The translations under genes were made by a program, and so were the position numbers. A stretch of 64,000 nt of DNA from Papio anubis (lineage: Eukaryota; Chordata; Mammalia; Primates; Cercopithecidae), in NCBI RefSeq assembly GCF_008728515.1, contig NW_022161646.1:62001-126000 (forward strand), read 5' to 3'. Below the pieces are notes generated by a model. The model saw nothing but the letters and a program-made list of their open reading frames with translations. It did not search any database and had not been told where the DNA came from. Positions 46,083 to 59,265 of the stretch are shown here, piece by piece. Position 1 is the stretch's first letter. Each line of letters opens with the position of its first letter.

Positions 46083-49000
46083 AAGAAATCTCTGATCAAT
46101 ACAAGTAGCCACTGGCTACCTGTGACTTTTGAAATTGAAATAGAAATTAACTGAATTTAAGTAAAATTTAAAATTCAGTAACTTTAAGAAGGTCTTATTC
46201 TTTTATTATGGTTTACCTGCCTTATTTTATTTTCTTTATTAGTTGGAACATTGTTCTCTTAGAAGCTCTTTCAGACAGTTGTACTATCTCTAGACACTGT
46301 GGTGCTAATTCTATTCTTTTTTTGCACCTAGTAATACTGTGTCTCTTCATACGAATTGATACTTTGCATCAGTTTTAGTTCCAGCTTAACACTTTGAGCT
46401 ACACTTCACTCCCTGTCCCTTCATGAGCATTAAAACCCTACATACTATCCTTAAGGCCTATATCCAAGTGTAGTAAACAGATACATGAATGTCTCTTTTT
46501 CCTTTTCTTTCTCTGTCTACTCCCCCACACCCCATTTGTCTTTCCCTCTTAAGCTCTACTAATTCAGTCTACTAATTTAAAACTTTTTATTTTATTCTTT
46601 TGAGGATTTGTCCTAGCAGTTGGATCTGCCTGGCTTCCTACAGGTTCAACATTATCCACCCACACTCTGTCTATTTAGTGACATTTCTTTGATCTTTCTT
46701 TGGCTCTTCTTTTCCACATTTCCTCTCACATATGTGAAAGGCCCAATTCTCAAAATAAATTTCTTTTTCTACATACTCCTAGTTAAACTCTGATTGAACT
46801 CTGACTGATAACTTTCTACAGCTGACACGTGAAGAAAAACACTACAGAAATATTGGCGTATGCACAACTGTGAAGAAAAATGCTTCTAGCAACAAGTAAC
46901 ATGGGGCCTAATAACAGTAGCATAGATCACAGTGACACTTAAAGTCAACTTAACAATAAATATGGAGGAAGGTGTCTCGGGACTGGTACAGACACTTCAA
47001 GATTCCATTACATACCCAGGTGCTATCTTTACTCTCCATCACCCTCAGCTTTAATCTTGTTTTCGTGCTCAGTGTTTCACTGTCAGAAGATGGCTGCCAC
47101 ATCTCCAGAATTATATCTGTGTTCAACTAGTACAAGGATATAAAGATCTGGGCTAGCTACAGGTGTTTGTTGTGTTATAAAAATTAACATTTTAATAGAT
47201 TCTCTCCCAACTAACTTCTCCTTATATCTCATTGATTAGTACTGGTTCAAATGGCTACTCCCAGTTCCAACAGGGTCTGAGAAAATGAGAGCACAGTGAG
47301 TGGCTCAGGGTGATCATGGATAATCTCTTGGAACTGGCAAATTGTTCTACATACCCTCACCACAAGACATCTCTCACCAATGACCAAACAAATCAAGGTT
47401 CTGGTAGAATAAAAGGAATATGAGAAGGATGCAGAATGCTTTTTGGGTAGGCACTAGAACTAGTGTTGGTCTTAGGGTGGGGAGAGAGGAAATGATATAT
47501 TAAACAAGAACCCCGAGGGGTGTGCATGTATAGTCACATAGACAATATAAAGGTAACATAAACAACAATAATGGCATGCTAACATTTTGGACCTGACTCC
47601 TTGGAAAACTGAAGCTATTAGAAGCAAAAGGATGGCATAAATATATGTGTGTTTTAGAATGGTATCTAATGGAATTTTTTGGCCTCTAAGAAGAAATAAA
47701 TTCTCTCCACAATGACTCCTTCATTCTATAATCTTCCCTGAAAAGGAACAGTGAAGATGAAACTCTAGGATTCTGGGGCCTTTTTTTAGACGTGAAGGTA
47801 ATAGGTGCGCATCAGTGATAAGTCAACTGGGACTCCTCCACATGGCCCTATTGCTTTTCTTCTTCTGTCCCATGAAATAGTCAGGCCCAAACCAGCCACC
47901 TAGGAAAACCCACTGTAGCAGGTACCTGCCTTTGCTCTACGTCTCCTGTTGCCTTACTGCTGGTTCTGTATGGTATAGAATGGGTTTCAGAGTGCCAAGC
48001 TGTCTGCAGCACCTTCAGAAAGAGAGCAAGCTAAGGCGAGTAAGATAAAGCTGTTTGTTACTCTACTATTCTTGGGACTTTATTTTTAGTGCCACAAACT
48101 GTCTAAATTCCAAATTGTATGCTCACATTGAAAATGGGCTTTTCCTAGAATTAAAAACACATTAATTTCGTTTTTAAATAATTTTCCACAAATGTTCACT
48201 TAGAACTTTAAAGATAAGCAATCTTTTTTAAAAAAAAAAAAACACACAAAAAACATTATCTACTCACATGTTGTAATTTAAATCAGTGGTCCCATCCCTT
48301 TAAAGCACAATTTAGGTCCTGGATAAAGAAATAGGTCCACTTATGTTTAAATGGCACCACCTGTAATTATACACATATATTTCCTTTTATATATATATAA
48401 AAGGAAAGCAATACATCCTACAGAGAAACAGATGTCTATGAAGTAACTTGCTTTCTAGAAAAAACATTCCTAAATTGTAAAGCTTTATAGTTAATATGTC
48501 ATTATATGGTAGACAATGCTAATTGTTTCTGTTGTATTTTATAAGAGAGAGTTGAGTGCTTTGTTAATTATCTCAAATTTCACTTAGGAAAGTGAAATAG
48601 GTTTCTATGAAAGTTCTTCCAATCCCAGGACACACTGTGATGAAAGAATCTAAAAGGATGAAACTATTTTCAAATAGAGAAACATCTATTCTAGTCATAG
48701 AAAGTCCTATACTATGTCCAGGGTAGAGGAAATGAGAATATAGAAAATAAAAATTTTGAATAAAAAAACAAAGTTTCAAATTTTATAATGTTGAAGCTTT
48801 ATTAAGGGTGAGGGGGCTCTATATCTTGAGTTGTGGAAGTAAGTCACGAAATTTCAGAAAGTATTGAAATTAATGAACAAGTTTATTTCCAATGATATAA
48901 TTTATAAACAGCTTACAATTTCAACTGGCTTCAATGTAATCACTTTTGTTAAGTTTTCTTCTCCTGTCTTCAGAAAGCCCTTACTACATGAAAATATTTA

Positions 49001-50700
49001 AGAAATAGTTTTATTAACAGTATAGATGTCAACTAATATTAGGAAAAGTGCGACATTCTCCAGTCTGCCAAAATTGAAAGATTTTTTACCTATTCAGTTG
49101 CTAAATCTATGAAAAGAATAAAAATATTGATGCACTGAACACTTTGAAATAGAAAGGTAACATGGTATTTATGAAATAGCTCAGTCCTGGATACAGAATT
49201 GTCCTGTGCCTGGCTTTGGACAGCAATAAAGAATGTATATGTCTGCATTACAACTTACCTTCCTCTTATTCCCTTTAAAAGCTAATTTCATATTTGACAG
49301 ATAAATAATATCCTGAAGGTTCCAACTCATTCTTCAGTATCTCTACATCATTTTTATCAAGCTTCTGCCCCAAAGTTGAAATCTTGGCAACATTCATGGT
49401 ATACAGCAACCTATCTAAACAGTGAACAGTCTAATATTTTTCCCAAAGCAAGAAAGAGTATTTTCTACACACCTGAGGAAAAAATATTATCCAGCTTCAC
49501 ACTAGAGGTCACTAGGTGATTGAAAAGAAATTGCTGACATTTATCCCTCAACTGCACTTCTGATGATTAAATCAACTACAAACCTGCCATTATTGGCCTT
49601 TGTTCTAAGGAGCCACCTTTGAAGTTAATTTTATGCATTCCTCCATACATGCTCCTCACTTTCCCTGTAATACTGCAGAGAATAAAAATTATATGATGGG
49701 TAAGTTCAACATTTCAACATACTTAGAAAATATCCCTGATTATTTGAGTAAGCTCACATTCTCTTGGGTTGGCAGATGAATGTGAAGATGAAGAAGAATG
49801 AAGTACGATACCTATCTTTTTTCTATGGACACCAACAAGATTAGTAAAAGCACTAAATCTAGTTTTCTCTTCCTGGCCATGCAGTTAAGTGCCTAAGACA
49901 CACACCGATACTGTTTTTGCTCTGCCATCTGTGGTTGGTGCATTTGATGATGGCCCCATCATAGACTGTCTTGACGTAAGTCAAAGATTATTAATGCAAT
50001 GGTCCTGCAAGGTCTGGTAACTCATTCTATTTACCAAGAAACCTGAAGGAAACTGTCAAATTCAGAAAAAAAGAGACATAATTCTTTTCTTGAGATGAGC
50101 AATAATTTATACCTGTAATACCCATCATGTATGTTAATTGTAGCATTATTTTCATTTACCCATATGAGTAATTATGATGAAATTAGGCAAAGAAGAAACT
50201 GAATCTCAAGATTGTAAATTAGACACCTTTATTCTAAGTTATTTTATAGTAAGTGACTAAAGCCATCCTGTGGTAAGCAAAGTCTGAAAAAGGATAGAAT
50301 TTCTTAATTGGACATGGAAAATTCCTGAACTAGACATGGGCAAAAGCCATGTACAACAGATACTGCGACTGTACTTTGGCATTATATACTTCTTGGAAGT
50401 AATTTGTGAATTGAAAAATTTAAAAAAGTAACCATCTTATTAAACTACTCAATATTTTGGTTATATAAGAGGCTTCATCTGTTCCTGCAAGCAGAATGAA
50501 GCATTCTCTAAACAATTTCATCAAGAATTACCAGAATTAGAACTCTTCAGCTGCTTGCTGAAGAGCTGGTACTGAAATAAGTATTATACTTACTAACTTT
50601 TCTTCTATGGAGATTGGTTATAGATTTGCAATTTTTAGGATGGAAAATGATTTTCAAATCTAAGATATATTGTTATATTATCTAATCAAAACTAAAAAGA
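46083..50700. other. Unassigned sequence
   Basis: 4.6 kb without a gene or repeat family I can name. A T/C-rich stretch at 46480-46800 ends 'ctctgattgaactctgactgataac' and may be an old LTR end. A12 at about 48230. No open frame longer than about 70 codons. Confidence 0.4.
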
Positions 50701-50717
50701 ATCAAAGGATAGAATGT

Positions 50718-50885
50718 TAGATAGGAAGGCAAGAAGGAATGGAGAAAGGGAGGAAGAGGAAGAAAGAAGGAAGGACACGAGTAAAGTCAGACAAGGAAGA
50801 AAAAAGAAGAAATATTGAAGGTTGGGAGAAGGAAGGAAAAAGGGAATGGAGAAGAAATAAGGAATTAGAACAAAAGGAAAGGTAA
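50718..50885. repeat. Purine-rich GGAA/GAAA tract
   Basis: About 170 bases of almost pure A/G on the plus strand with imperfect GGAA and GAAG units. Able in principle to form triplex DNA and a cluster of ETS-core-like GGAA sites. Confidence 0.85.
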
Positions 50886-52952
50886 GGACTTGATTCTTAG
50901 TGCCCTGGAATACACATTCTTCTCTGCACTTGTGCTGTTTGATTCGAAATTGAGGTTCCCAGGAAGACTCGGGGCCAAGTGAAAAGCACTTGCTCTGAGC
51001 ACATAGAGAAGGCAGGCCACCTTGACTGGATTGCCTCTCAGATGGTTTCTGGGCATTTTCAGTCTTTTAGAAGTTCAGACTTCTAGCTCCAAACACCTCA
51101 AATCACCACTGAACTAGAAAGTTCTTCAGCAGGAAAAATGTAGCAATCCTTAAGGGCAGAGACAAGCAGACCTGGAAAGGCTGAAGGTGCCCTCAGAATT
51201 TACCTGCTTGAAACAAAGCTAGGTTCTGGTCAAAATCTAGACCTTTGCTGCGTTTAAGTCCCAAATAATTAATTAAAATCATCATTTGCAGACAAATCTA
51301 ATAATATTTCCCTTTTGGATTCCTGCTTTTTATTTTTTAAATTACTTTAGGTTAAAATTAGTTTTATATGAAGAAGAGACAGAGTGGAAAAAAAAAAAGG
51401 AAATTCTTGTAATTTCCTCTGAACGAGGGTGGGTGAGAGGGTGAAATGCCATCATTTCTCCATATTTATTGCTTTATTCCTTAGGGGAAAAGTAGTTTAA
51501 ACTTCCAGAAACTTACTCTTTCCTAAAATTTAATAATTGTTTTGTTTTTTAAAAGTATAAAAAGCCATACACAATAACCTTTCTGGGGAAAAAATTATTG
51601 GCAAGGAATAAAAAAGCAAGGGTTCCAGTCTCATTTCTGCCACAAATTATGAGATTACACAAATAATTTAGGCTTTCTATTTGCATTTGTAATAGAAGCA
51701 TAGTACCGGCTATCCTATCTTACAAGTTTGTAGTGGAAATTAAAGAAATGGGGAGGTTGGACAGTTTGGATTAAGAACTGTTTGCTGAATTGAATAACAC
51801 ATTTGAAGGTTCTCTGAATAGGTAAGAGCACACTATTTTTAGAATTTAAAAAAATATAGAAAGAGGTTAATTACCAAACCCATACATATGTGTCTCCAAG
51901 GCAATGTATTTATTTATACTGAGAAGCATTTTCTCTTTTATAAAACAACCTTTACTATTGTTTTATGTTATTCATGAATGGTTTTGCATCCTTTAAAAGG
52001 GCAGTTTATCTTCATGTATTCAAAATCTATTCCTTTTCTCTGCTTGTACTAAAATACATTGATTTAATGTTCTCTTCCTATGTCTAGGGATCTTAAAATT
52101 TGGCTTCTGATTATTCTGTACCCTAAGCAACACTTCGGAAGCATTAAAATTTTCCTATGATACTTTTTTAATGTTTCTGTGTACCTGTAAGATGAAGACA
52201 TCTACAGTGAAGTTCCCAAAGGGTTTTACATAAACAAGTGTCAACAGCTGTGCAATTTGTCTGTGCCAGCTCATTTGCTTTGAAGAGAAAAGGCAAAGAC
52301 TAGCTGATCCACAATGATCAGCTAGAGTGAAGACATTGATTATGTCGATGCACAAATAATTAGATACATAGTTACCATCAACAGCCTTTGATGTGTTTCA
52401 ATAGCTGTAATTCTATCCTTTGCTATCATCCAGCCCTTGGCAGAGAAGCCAACTCTTAATTTTTCTATGGGTGGATCTAAGCATAAAACATTGAGCCCAA
52501 TGTCTAATACTAGAAAATTACTAATAAATGATAGTTGAACATGAATCTTGCATATTGGTTACTTCTGATTATCATCAGAGAAAATTATATAAGCAGGCTG
52601 AATGTTTCCCTTTTTAAAATTCCTGATTCAAACCTCAAATTGATATTGCCTGGTATTTCTATTATGTTTCCATAGTTTGCTTAATTCCACAACATAAGAA
52701 AAAACTTCCATTCTTCAAATTTGTATGCTCTCATTCTCCAACGAGGGGTCATTTGATAACCTCATATACACATCATTGAAATGCTCACTCCCTTGTCTTC
52801 CCGACACTGTTCAATCTTACTTGTTCCATCATCACTTTCCCTGCTCATGATAATAGATGAAGTGAGTCTCTGTCAAAAGTATATCCTTTCACTGAACTCT
52901 GGAACCCTTCCCTTTCACATCTTCATGTGGACTTTCTTCATTCTATTAATTC
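50886..52952. other. Unassigned sequence
   Basis: No gene or repeat family recognised. Confidence 0.4.
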
Positions 52953-53060
52953 AGTGGTTCTCAAAATGAGCAACGTCACCATCACTGAGGAATCTGAATC
53001 AGAAACGATGGTGAGAAAAGGGGGGTGCTTCTGAGGTACTCTAAAGTTTGAGAATCATAT
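52953..53060 (+). mobile_element. hAT-Charlie MITE remnant
   Basis: Left terminus 'cagtggttctcaaaatgagc' and right 'ctaaagtttgagaatcat' are the inverted ends of a MER3/MER5B-like element. The interior is shortened. Confidence 0.6.
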
Positions 53061-53069
53061 TTAAGTTAG

Positions 53070-53242
53070 TTCAATAGCCCTCAATATTAACTATATATTT
53101 GAATCTTGTAGAGTAATTTAAAAAATACTAATTATAAGGCCCTACACCAGAGATTTTGATTAGCTGGTATGGGATTGGCCCAAGCAATGATACTTTTTAA
53201 ATCTTTCCAGAAGAATTCAGCATGATACGAGAGTTGAGACCA
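53070..53242 (+). mobile_element. MER20-type hAT MITE
   Basis: 'gtaatttaaaaaatactaattataaggccc', 'accagagattttgattagctgg' and the end 'gagttgagaccact' fit MER20. It lies directly after another hAT MITE. Confidence 0.7.
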
Positions 53243-53389
53243 CTTATGGGTAATAACCTTTCTCTTATGTTGTCAATCTCATTCCTACCAGTAGGTTATT
53301 CCCTTCAATTTATATGCACATTATAATCACTTAATTTTAAAATTTTTCCTTTTTCCAGGTTCCGTAAAGATTCCTCTCCAGAGGCCTAA

Positions 53390-54775
53390 CGTCATGTGCA
53401 ATCACTTCTCCTCCCTCATCCCAATTCACCCTTCAATTTCACTGTAATCTGATCTCTATTCTCAACACTCCATTGAAAGTGCTCCTGCAAAAGTCGTCAA
53501 TGAACTTCATATTGCCAGAGCCAAATGATGATTCTTTGCCCTCATTATCCCTCTTCATTTTCCCTCTCTCTCCTCAACAAACCTTCTTTCTTGGATTTCA
53601 TGATAGCTCATGCCCTTGATTTTCTCTTCCAGAATGACCATTCTTTTCTAGTATCTTTTGTAAGATTGTCCTTCTCTGTTAAACTGCTAAACTGTAAAGA
53701 TCCTCAAAGCTTATGCTTGAGTTCTCTTTTCCTTCTTGTACTTTCTTTCCAAAGAAGTTTTGATCCATTCTCTTGGCTTTAAATATTATCTACAAAAAAA
53801 CCCTCTCACATCTATCCCAGATTTTTCTCTGAGCTTTAGCTTCAGATATTTAACTGCACTTCCTTTTCAAATCTTAGGAACATTTCTATCTTCAAATGCA
53901 CAGATGAGTTCATCTATAACTTTTTTTGTCTTCCCAAACTTTGTAAATATCATCATAATCCATCCATTTCCTTGAGTTGGATATCAATCTCCAAATGTAG
54001 TGAGGATATTCTTCACTTCTTTAATTCCCCATGCCCAAAAGACAGCAACTCCTACAAATGCAAACTGCAAAATATATCTGAAATTAATCCAGCTTTGTCT
54101 CCCCCATTACCAACTGAGTCTAAACTACTGTATTTTTTTTTCTACCTAGACTAATGCCTTTTAGTTTCACTTCTCACTTCCAATTTGCCTCCCTTTCCTT
54201 CCATTTTTCACTGAGCTTCCAGAAGAATCATTTGAAAACCTAAATCAGATCTTGTAATTCCCCAGTTCAAAAGTCTTCATTAGTTTCTCACTTCATTCAC
54301 AAAAAAGATGCATTCTTTATCCTCCATTACTGTGACCTGGTCTCTATCTGCCCAGCTTCTCATGTCCTACCCACTGTTCCCCAACCTTGATCACTTTAGT
54401 CCAGTCTCCCTGGTTTTCTTTCAGTTATCTGTATGAACATTTCCCACCTCCCATTAGCTGGCTTATTTTTTAATGAATATTCCCCCACACCCTATTTTTT
54501 AATCATTTGGGTCTCAGCTTAAGATTCATCTCCCAAAAGTGAGGCTTCCCATAACAAATCCACTTAAAGTTGGTCCTCCAGTGTTATGCTATAACACAGT
54601 CTCTATTACTATATAATCACAAACTACAATTATGTATCTATTTGTAATTGTTTATGTTTCTTAGCCCAATAGGACTATAAGCACAAGGACATGTCTGTTG
54701 TTCATAGTTTTATCCCTAGTACCTGTCAAAGAACATAGTCCAGAGTGAGTGATCAATACTTTTTAAATTTAATGT
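53390..54775 (+). mobile_element. Long L2 LINE copy (ORF2 C-terminal region and 3' end)
   Basis: About 1.4 kb of L2 in order: 'ccattgaaagtgctcctgcaaaagtcgtcaatgaac' (53471), 'gccctcattatccctcttc', 'ttggctttaaatattatctacaa', 'ctgagctttagcttcagatatttaactgc', 'cagatcttgtaattcccc', and 'cataacacagtctctattac' towards the 3' end. The first part lies in the former RT/C-terminal coding region; open frames 53525-53782 and 53736-53975 are weak remnants. Far longer than the usual L2 fragment here. Confidence 0.78.
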
Positions 54776-56250
54776 CTGCATTTTATATTTGGGTTACAAT
54801 TGAGCACCAATTCCTCTTGCGTCTCTAATAACACATTGAAAAATATAGTGACTTATTGTTGGACAACATATTTGAAGTTCAAGATCATATTCTCCATAAA
54901 TTTGTTTAGGAAATTATCCATTTTAAAGCTCTTTATGACCGTAAGTAATTACAGAAAAACAGATGAATAGAACAAAAAACATATTTAAAAAACACTCATC
55001 TACCTCTGAGTAACATGTTTTTAATCATGTTAATATATAAGAGCCACCTTCCAAGTTATAAGGACTCTTTGGTTAGAAGTCATGCTTTAAAAATAAGTGT
55101 GAGTTATTTTCAGAAACAGGACAAGACCTTAATGTCCATTATAACCATATTTAAAGCAAATTAAAAATATATATAACAAAAAGCATTAACAGTGTTAGTA
55201 AATGAATATGTAGCAGAGGTGTTGCTATAGTTCAGTATTGATGTCTGCTTTTTGTTCAGACTATATGAATGTTTCATTTCTTTACTTTTTTATTGTATAA
55301 TTGCACTAAGCATAAATTTTCCTGGACTAGATTATGTTCCCATACAGAATTTTGGTTAAATTCTACTTCTTCCATGCCTATTTTTAGTACTCTCAAAAGA
55401 GCATCTTTTGGTGGTAGAGGTAGAATAATTGAAAAAGAAGCCCAGACACAAAAGAGAAAATAAAATTAAAATTGTCCAACATTGGTTGTTACCTAAATAC
55501 ATCATCTATGCTGATGTAATTTGGTCCAGCTCAGGCAAGACTGAAATAGATAAGGCTTCTTATCAATAGATTATTCCAGAAATTGGTCTTCTTTTGTCTT
55601 AGAAAAGGCCCACAAAGGGTGAGGTTCTGTATCTAAATGCAAAGCAGACTTCCTATTTAACACTCTCCTTGATGAAAGAATCAAATAAATATTTGATGTT
55701 TTTGGCACATAGTTGCTATTGTTTTGGTTTGCATGTAATGATTCTCTTCACACAGAGATTCTTCTCAGTAGATGTTTTAGAGTGCAGTTGTAGCTGCCTA
55801 CATAATTTCTACCTTAGAAGCTGTTTCTAACAACAACAAAAGAAATGGGAGAAATAGAATGTCAGTCTAAAGCATGATTTTAAGTAATAGGTGTGTTAGT
55901 GACAGGTTACTATTTATTCATTTTCCATGTGAGACACCCCCACTCCACTTGTAGAAAATGCTCACTTACTCTATGTCTGATACCTGAAACCTGGTTGTGG
56001 GGTATCTGCACTGATAGCTGACAACATGAAAAGTCCTAGACAAAAGAAAAAAAATAGGGTTGGCCAAATAAGATCAGGTATTTTTATTGGATTTCAAAAC
56101 TGAAGACAATCTATCTTAAATATCCCTGAAATTTGTGAGTACCATTTCAGTTTCCCTGGATTCTTCTCATGAATGCTAAAAGCATGGGACAATTTCCAAG
56201 GTTCATTATCTGAAACGTCCAGCTGGATATGCAATGTTCAAAATGTTTAA
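54776..56250. other. Unassigned sequence
   Basis: No gene or repeat family recognised; short AT-rich tracts. Confidence 0.4.
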
Positions 56251-56254
56251 CAAA

Positions 56255-56434
56255 CCCCTTTTAAAAAATAATTTTAAAATAATGTATTTAAAAATAATTT
56301 ATTTAAAAATAATCACAGCATAGACACTTTTCAAAAGACATAAATGATTTGGTTGCTCGGTGTCTGTATTTTGAGAAAAAAATATGTTGACAAATTAAAC
56401 GTTTGAAAATATGTTGGCAAATTAAATGCTTGAA
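56255..56434. repeat. Local tandem duplications (ATTTAAAAATAAT and 27-bp unit)
   Basis: 'atttaaaaataat' occurs in two adjacent copies at about 56285-56312. A 27-bp unit beginning 'aatatgttg' is duplicated at 56381-56407 and 56408-56434 with a few differences ('gacaaattaaacgtttgaa' versus 'gcaaattaaatgcttgaa'). Confidence 0.88.
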
Positions 56435-56442
56435 TGATTGCG

Positions 56443-56532
56443 TTATAACCAAGCATGCTCATGCATTATAACCAAGCATGCTCACCAATGCTTGGTTATA
56501 ACCAAGCATTGCAATATAACCAAGCATGCTCA
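56443..56532. repeat. TATAACCAAGCATGCTCA repeat cluster with a perfect 26-bp palindrome
   Basis: The unit 'ttataaccaagcatgctca' occurs at 56443-56461, 56466-56484 and (as 'atataaccaagc...') 56514-56532. Between the second and last copy lies a perfect palindrome at 56486-56511 whose half is 'caatgcttggtta' followed directly by its reverse complement. The right half is itself another copy of the unit. So one copy appears to have been duplicated in inverted orientation. No known family fits. Confidence 0.95.
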
Positions 56533-58095
56533 TCATTTGGTGATAATAACAGATAATGTTGACCAGGCTCACAGAGAAAATGATCCAACCATGCAGTGCT
56601 ACCATCAAGTGCATATGTGTCCTTCTCACTTATTTCTTTTGCTCCTGTCAAAAGATGAGTGGATAAGGATATGGTATTGACATATTATGTCTCAATGTTC
56701 ACAGATGAGAGGATTTTGCAACACTGTATGAAGAAAATCAAGCAAGGCACAGTGTTTAGCAAGGCAAGGAAGTTCAACAACAAAAGCAGTAATGCCTGGT
56801 CACCTTGTTGACATTATCTTCAAAACAGAAATCTCTAATAGTGACAGGTGATGGCAATCAGGGTGTTTTCAAGATACTTCTCAGGCACGGCTGTCAGGAA
56901 TCTGTATCATAAGCAGTGGCAAGTTGCAGAAGTAAATGTCATAAATGTGAAAAATAATTTTGAAAATAACTTTTTTATATAGGATATGGTTTCAAAAAAT
57001 ATGGATATATAAGCAAAGATAAGTTATATAAAACTGCGTATACAGACTCTTATACCTAAAATTTTAAATTCAATAATGTGGTTTCTAACAAAGTATGCTT
57101 TGTCAAAAAAATGTGTGGAAATTAACCTATTTTTTAATTTCAAGTGTGTTAAGATTATGCTTATCTTAATTTTTGAAGGTCAAAAACTCTTAGTTTTAGA
57201 ATAACCAGAATTTACATGAAAGATGTAGAAGACAGAAGTGGAATCAAAGTTAGTCAAAAAATGTGAATGGAAGTTTGGATTAAATAGGAATAAACAGAAT
57301 GAGTATGAGTGTCATAGATTACTGGTAACCTAGGTTAGCCAATGCTAAACTTGAGTGTCACACTACATAAAAAATTGCAACATTTCCCCCATCACTAAAA
57401 TGAAATTAGGGGATAAAAGAAAAATATTTGCAACAAACCAAAAAAAAGATGATCAAATGATATATCTGATTTCATAAATAAGCCTTCAGAGTAAAAGATG
57501 TTACTGAAAAATATAATTTAAGAATCCAATAAATAAATTATATGATTAAAACAATGTTAATTATATAATTAATATAAAACTATGAAGTACAAATTGACTA
57601 ATGATATTTAATAAAGAAATGTTCTGTTGAAGGTCTTTTCTATAATTCTAAACGCAGGGGTTCAACAAAAGTTTTCCTTGGAAACTGGAATGGGGAGAGA
57701 TTTCTGAAGTGAATTAATGGTAATTACCAATTAGTAGATGATTAGCACAGAACAAAAAAGTTCCCTCACCATTTTTGCAAAGCAGATCAGCGCTTTTTCA
57801 TTACTGGGAAATGGCAGCATCCTACTATATATAATAGGGAGATAATGCACTAAGGAAGATTATTTTGGTTTTCATTGATAGCATAAAGTATCCAAAATCA
57901 GATTAAGTATGTCTTTATTTATATTATTTTCTCTTTGAAGGATGGTTTTTCCTTTGATTTTTAAAATTATAGCAAATGGTATATCTAATGAGAAAATAAA
58001 TATCTTGGACATATGGGTATTAAAAGACATATGTAGGAAATGCATAGTGCTGATTCTGATCTTTGTGTATGTTTAAATATAGGTCCTTAGAGATT
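56533..58095. other. Unassigned AT-rich sequence
   Basis: No gene or repeat recognised. Confidence 0.4.
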
Positions 58096-58098
58096 CAA

Positions 58099-58120
58099 AT
58101 ATATGTGTGTGTGTATGTAG

Positions 58121-58187
<67 letters not shown>
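58099..58187. repeat. Alternating TG/TA/CA microsatellite
   Basis: Runs (TG)n, then TATATATA, then (AC)n, ACATACATATATACATAC and a pure (AC)n of about 30 bases. Purine-pyrimidine alternation holds nearly throughout, and the TG and CA parts are mutually complementary. Confidence 0.95.
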
Positions 58188-58188
<1 letters not shown>

Positions 58189-58885
58189 TCTAAAAGCACC
58201 AGAGCAGTTATTTTAAATATATGTTCAGGGAAAGAATATCAAAGTTGTTACACTTACCTGGTAGACTGCCAACCTCTACCTATGTTAATGAAGGCACAAA
58301 ATGTTCAGGGATTGTTTTATAAGATGTTTTTGCCATTATAGTTTGTCATATAATTACTTAGGAAGTTCTAAAGTATGCCTGTCTAAGTCTTAAATAATAT
58401 GGGTCCTGAAAGATAATGGATCCTGGAAAAATCATTGTGTTTTATCTCACAAATTTAGAGTGTTATTGACACAGTAGAGCCTAACAACGCCAAAGTTGTA
58501 ATGATCTTGTGTCAGTCACCCCGGAGACTTTAATGCATAAATGACAGTCATCTATGTAGTTGAGACATTTGCTTTAAACTCACATGCTGAGAAAACTCTT
58601 TTCTACTTTTGTTTTTAGAGAAAGCAAGGTTCATGATCAATAAATAAAGAAATAATCTGCTTTCACCCTATATTTTGATGGAAACTCATAAGCTTTGAAG
58701 GGAATGAAAATCATATAAATAAAAGCTTTAACAATAATTGGCCACTCAGTATATAACAGTTAATAACTTTATAAACTCTTATACATATATAGTTGTAATA
58801 GCTACAGATTTTATATATAAAATTTTTATATTTTATATACAAAGTATACATTTCTGTATCCATTTTACATATAAAATGCATTGAT
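58188..58885. other. Unassigned AT-rich sequence
   Basis: No feature recognised; an AT-rich inverted stretch lies near 58790-58860. Confidence 0.4.
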
Positions 58886-58889
58886 AACT

Positions 58890-59265
58890 ATTGCTATATT
58901 CTGAATGTTTTTTGTCCCCCTAAAATTCATATGTTGAGTTCCTAATCCCCAAGGTGACAGTATTAAGAGGTAGGGCCTTTGGGGGGCAATTAGATTATAA
59001 GGGTAGTATCATTTTGTTTGGGATTAGTGGATTTTATAAATGGGACCCCGGAAAACTAGCTAGGCCCTTGCTCCATGTGAGGACACAGTAAGAAGGCACC
59101 ATCTATGAACCAGGAAACAGACACTCACCAGACACTGACCCTGCTGCTTCCTTAATCTTGGACTTCCCAATGTCCAGAACTGTGAGGAATACAGGTTTGT
59201 TGTTCATAAGCCACCCAGTGGCTTCCCTTGGCTAGGTTCATAAGCAACCCAGTGGCTTATGATAC
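58890..59265 (+). mobile_element. MLT1-type MaLR LTR with an internal duplication at its 3' end
   Basis: 'ctgaatgttttttgtcccc', 'aaaattcatatgttgag', 'aggtagggcctttgg', 'ccatgtgaggacacagtaagaagg', 'catctatgaaccaggaaac' and 'tccagaactgtgagg' follow the MLT1 order. Near the end 'ttcataagccacccagtggctt' is repeated as 'ttcataagcaacccagtggctt' 29 bp downstream. Confidence 0.88.

Noticed and set aside
56443..56532. Possible CRISPR-like direct repeats
   Set aside because: Spacing is irregular, there is an inverted copy, and the genome is mammalian; no cas genes.
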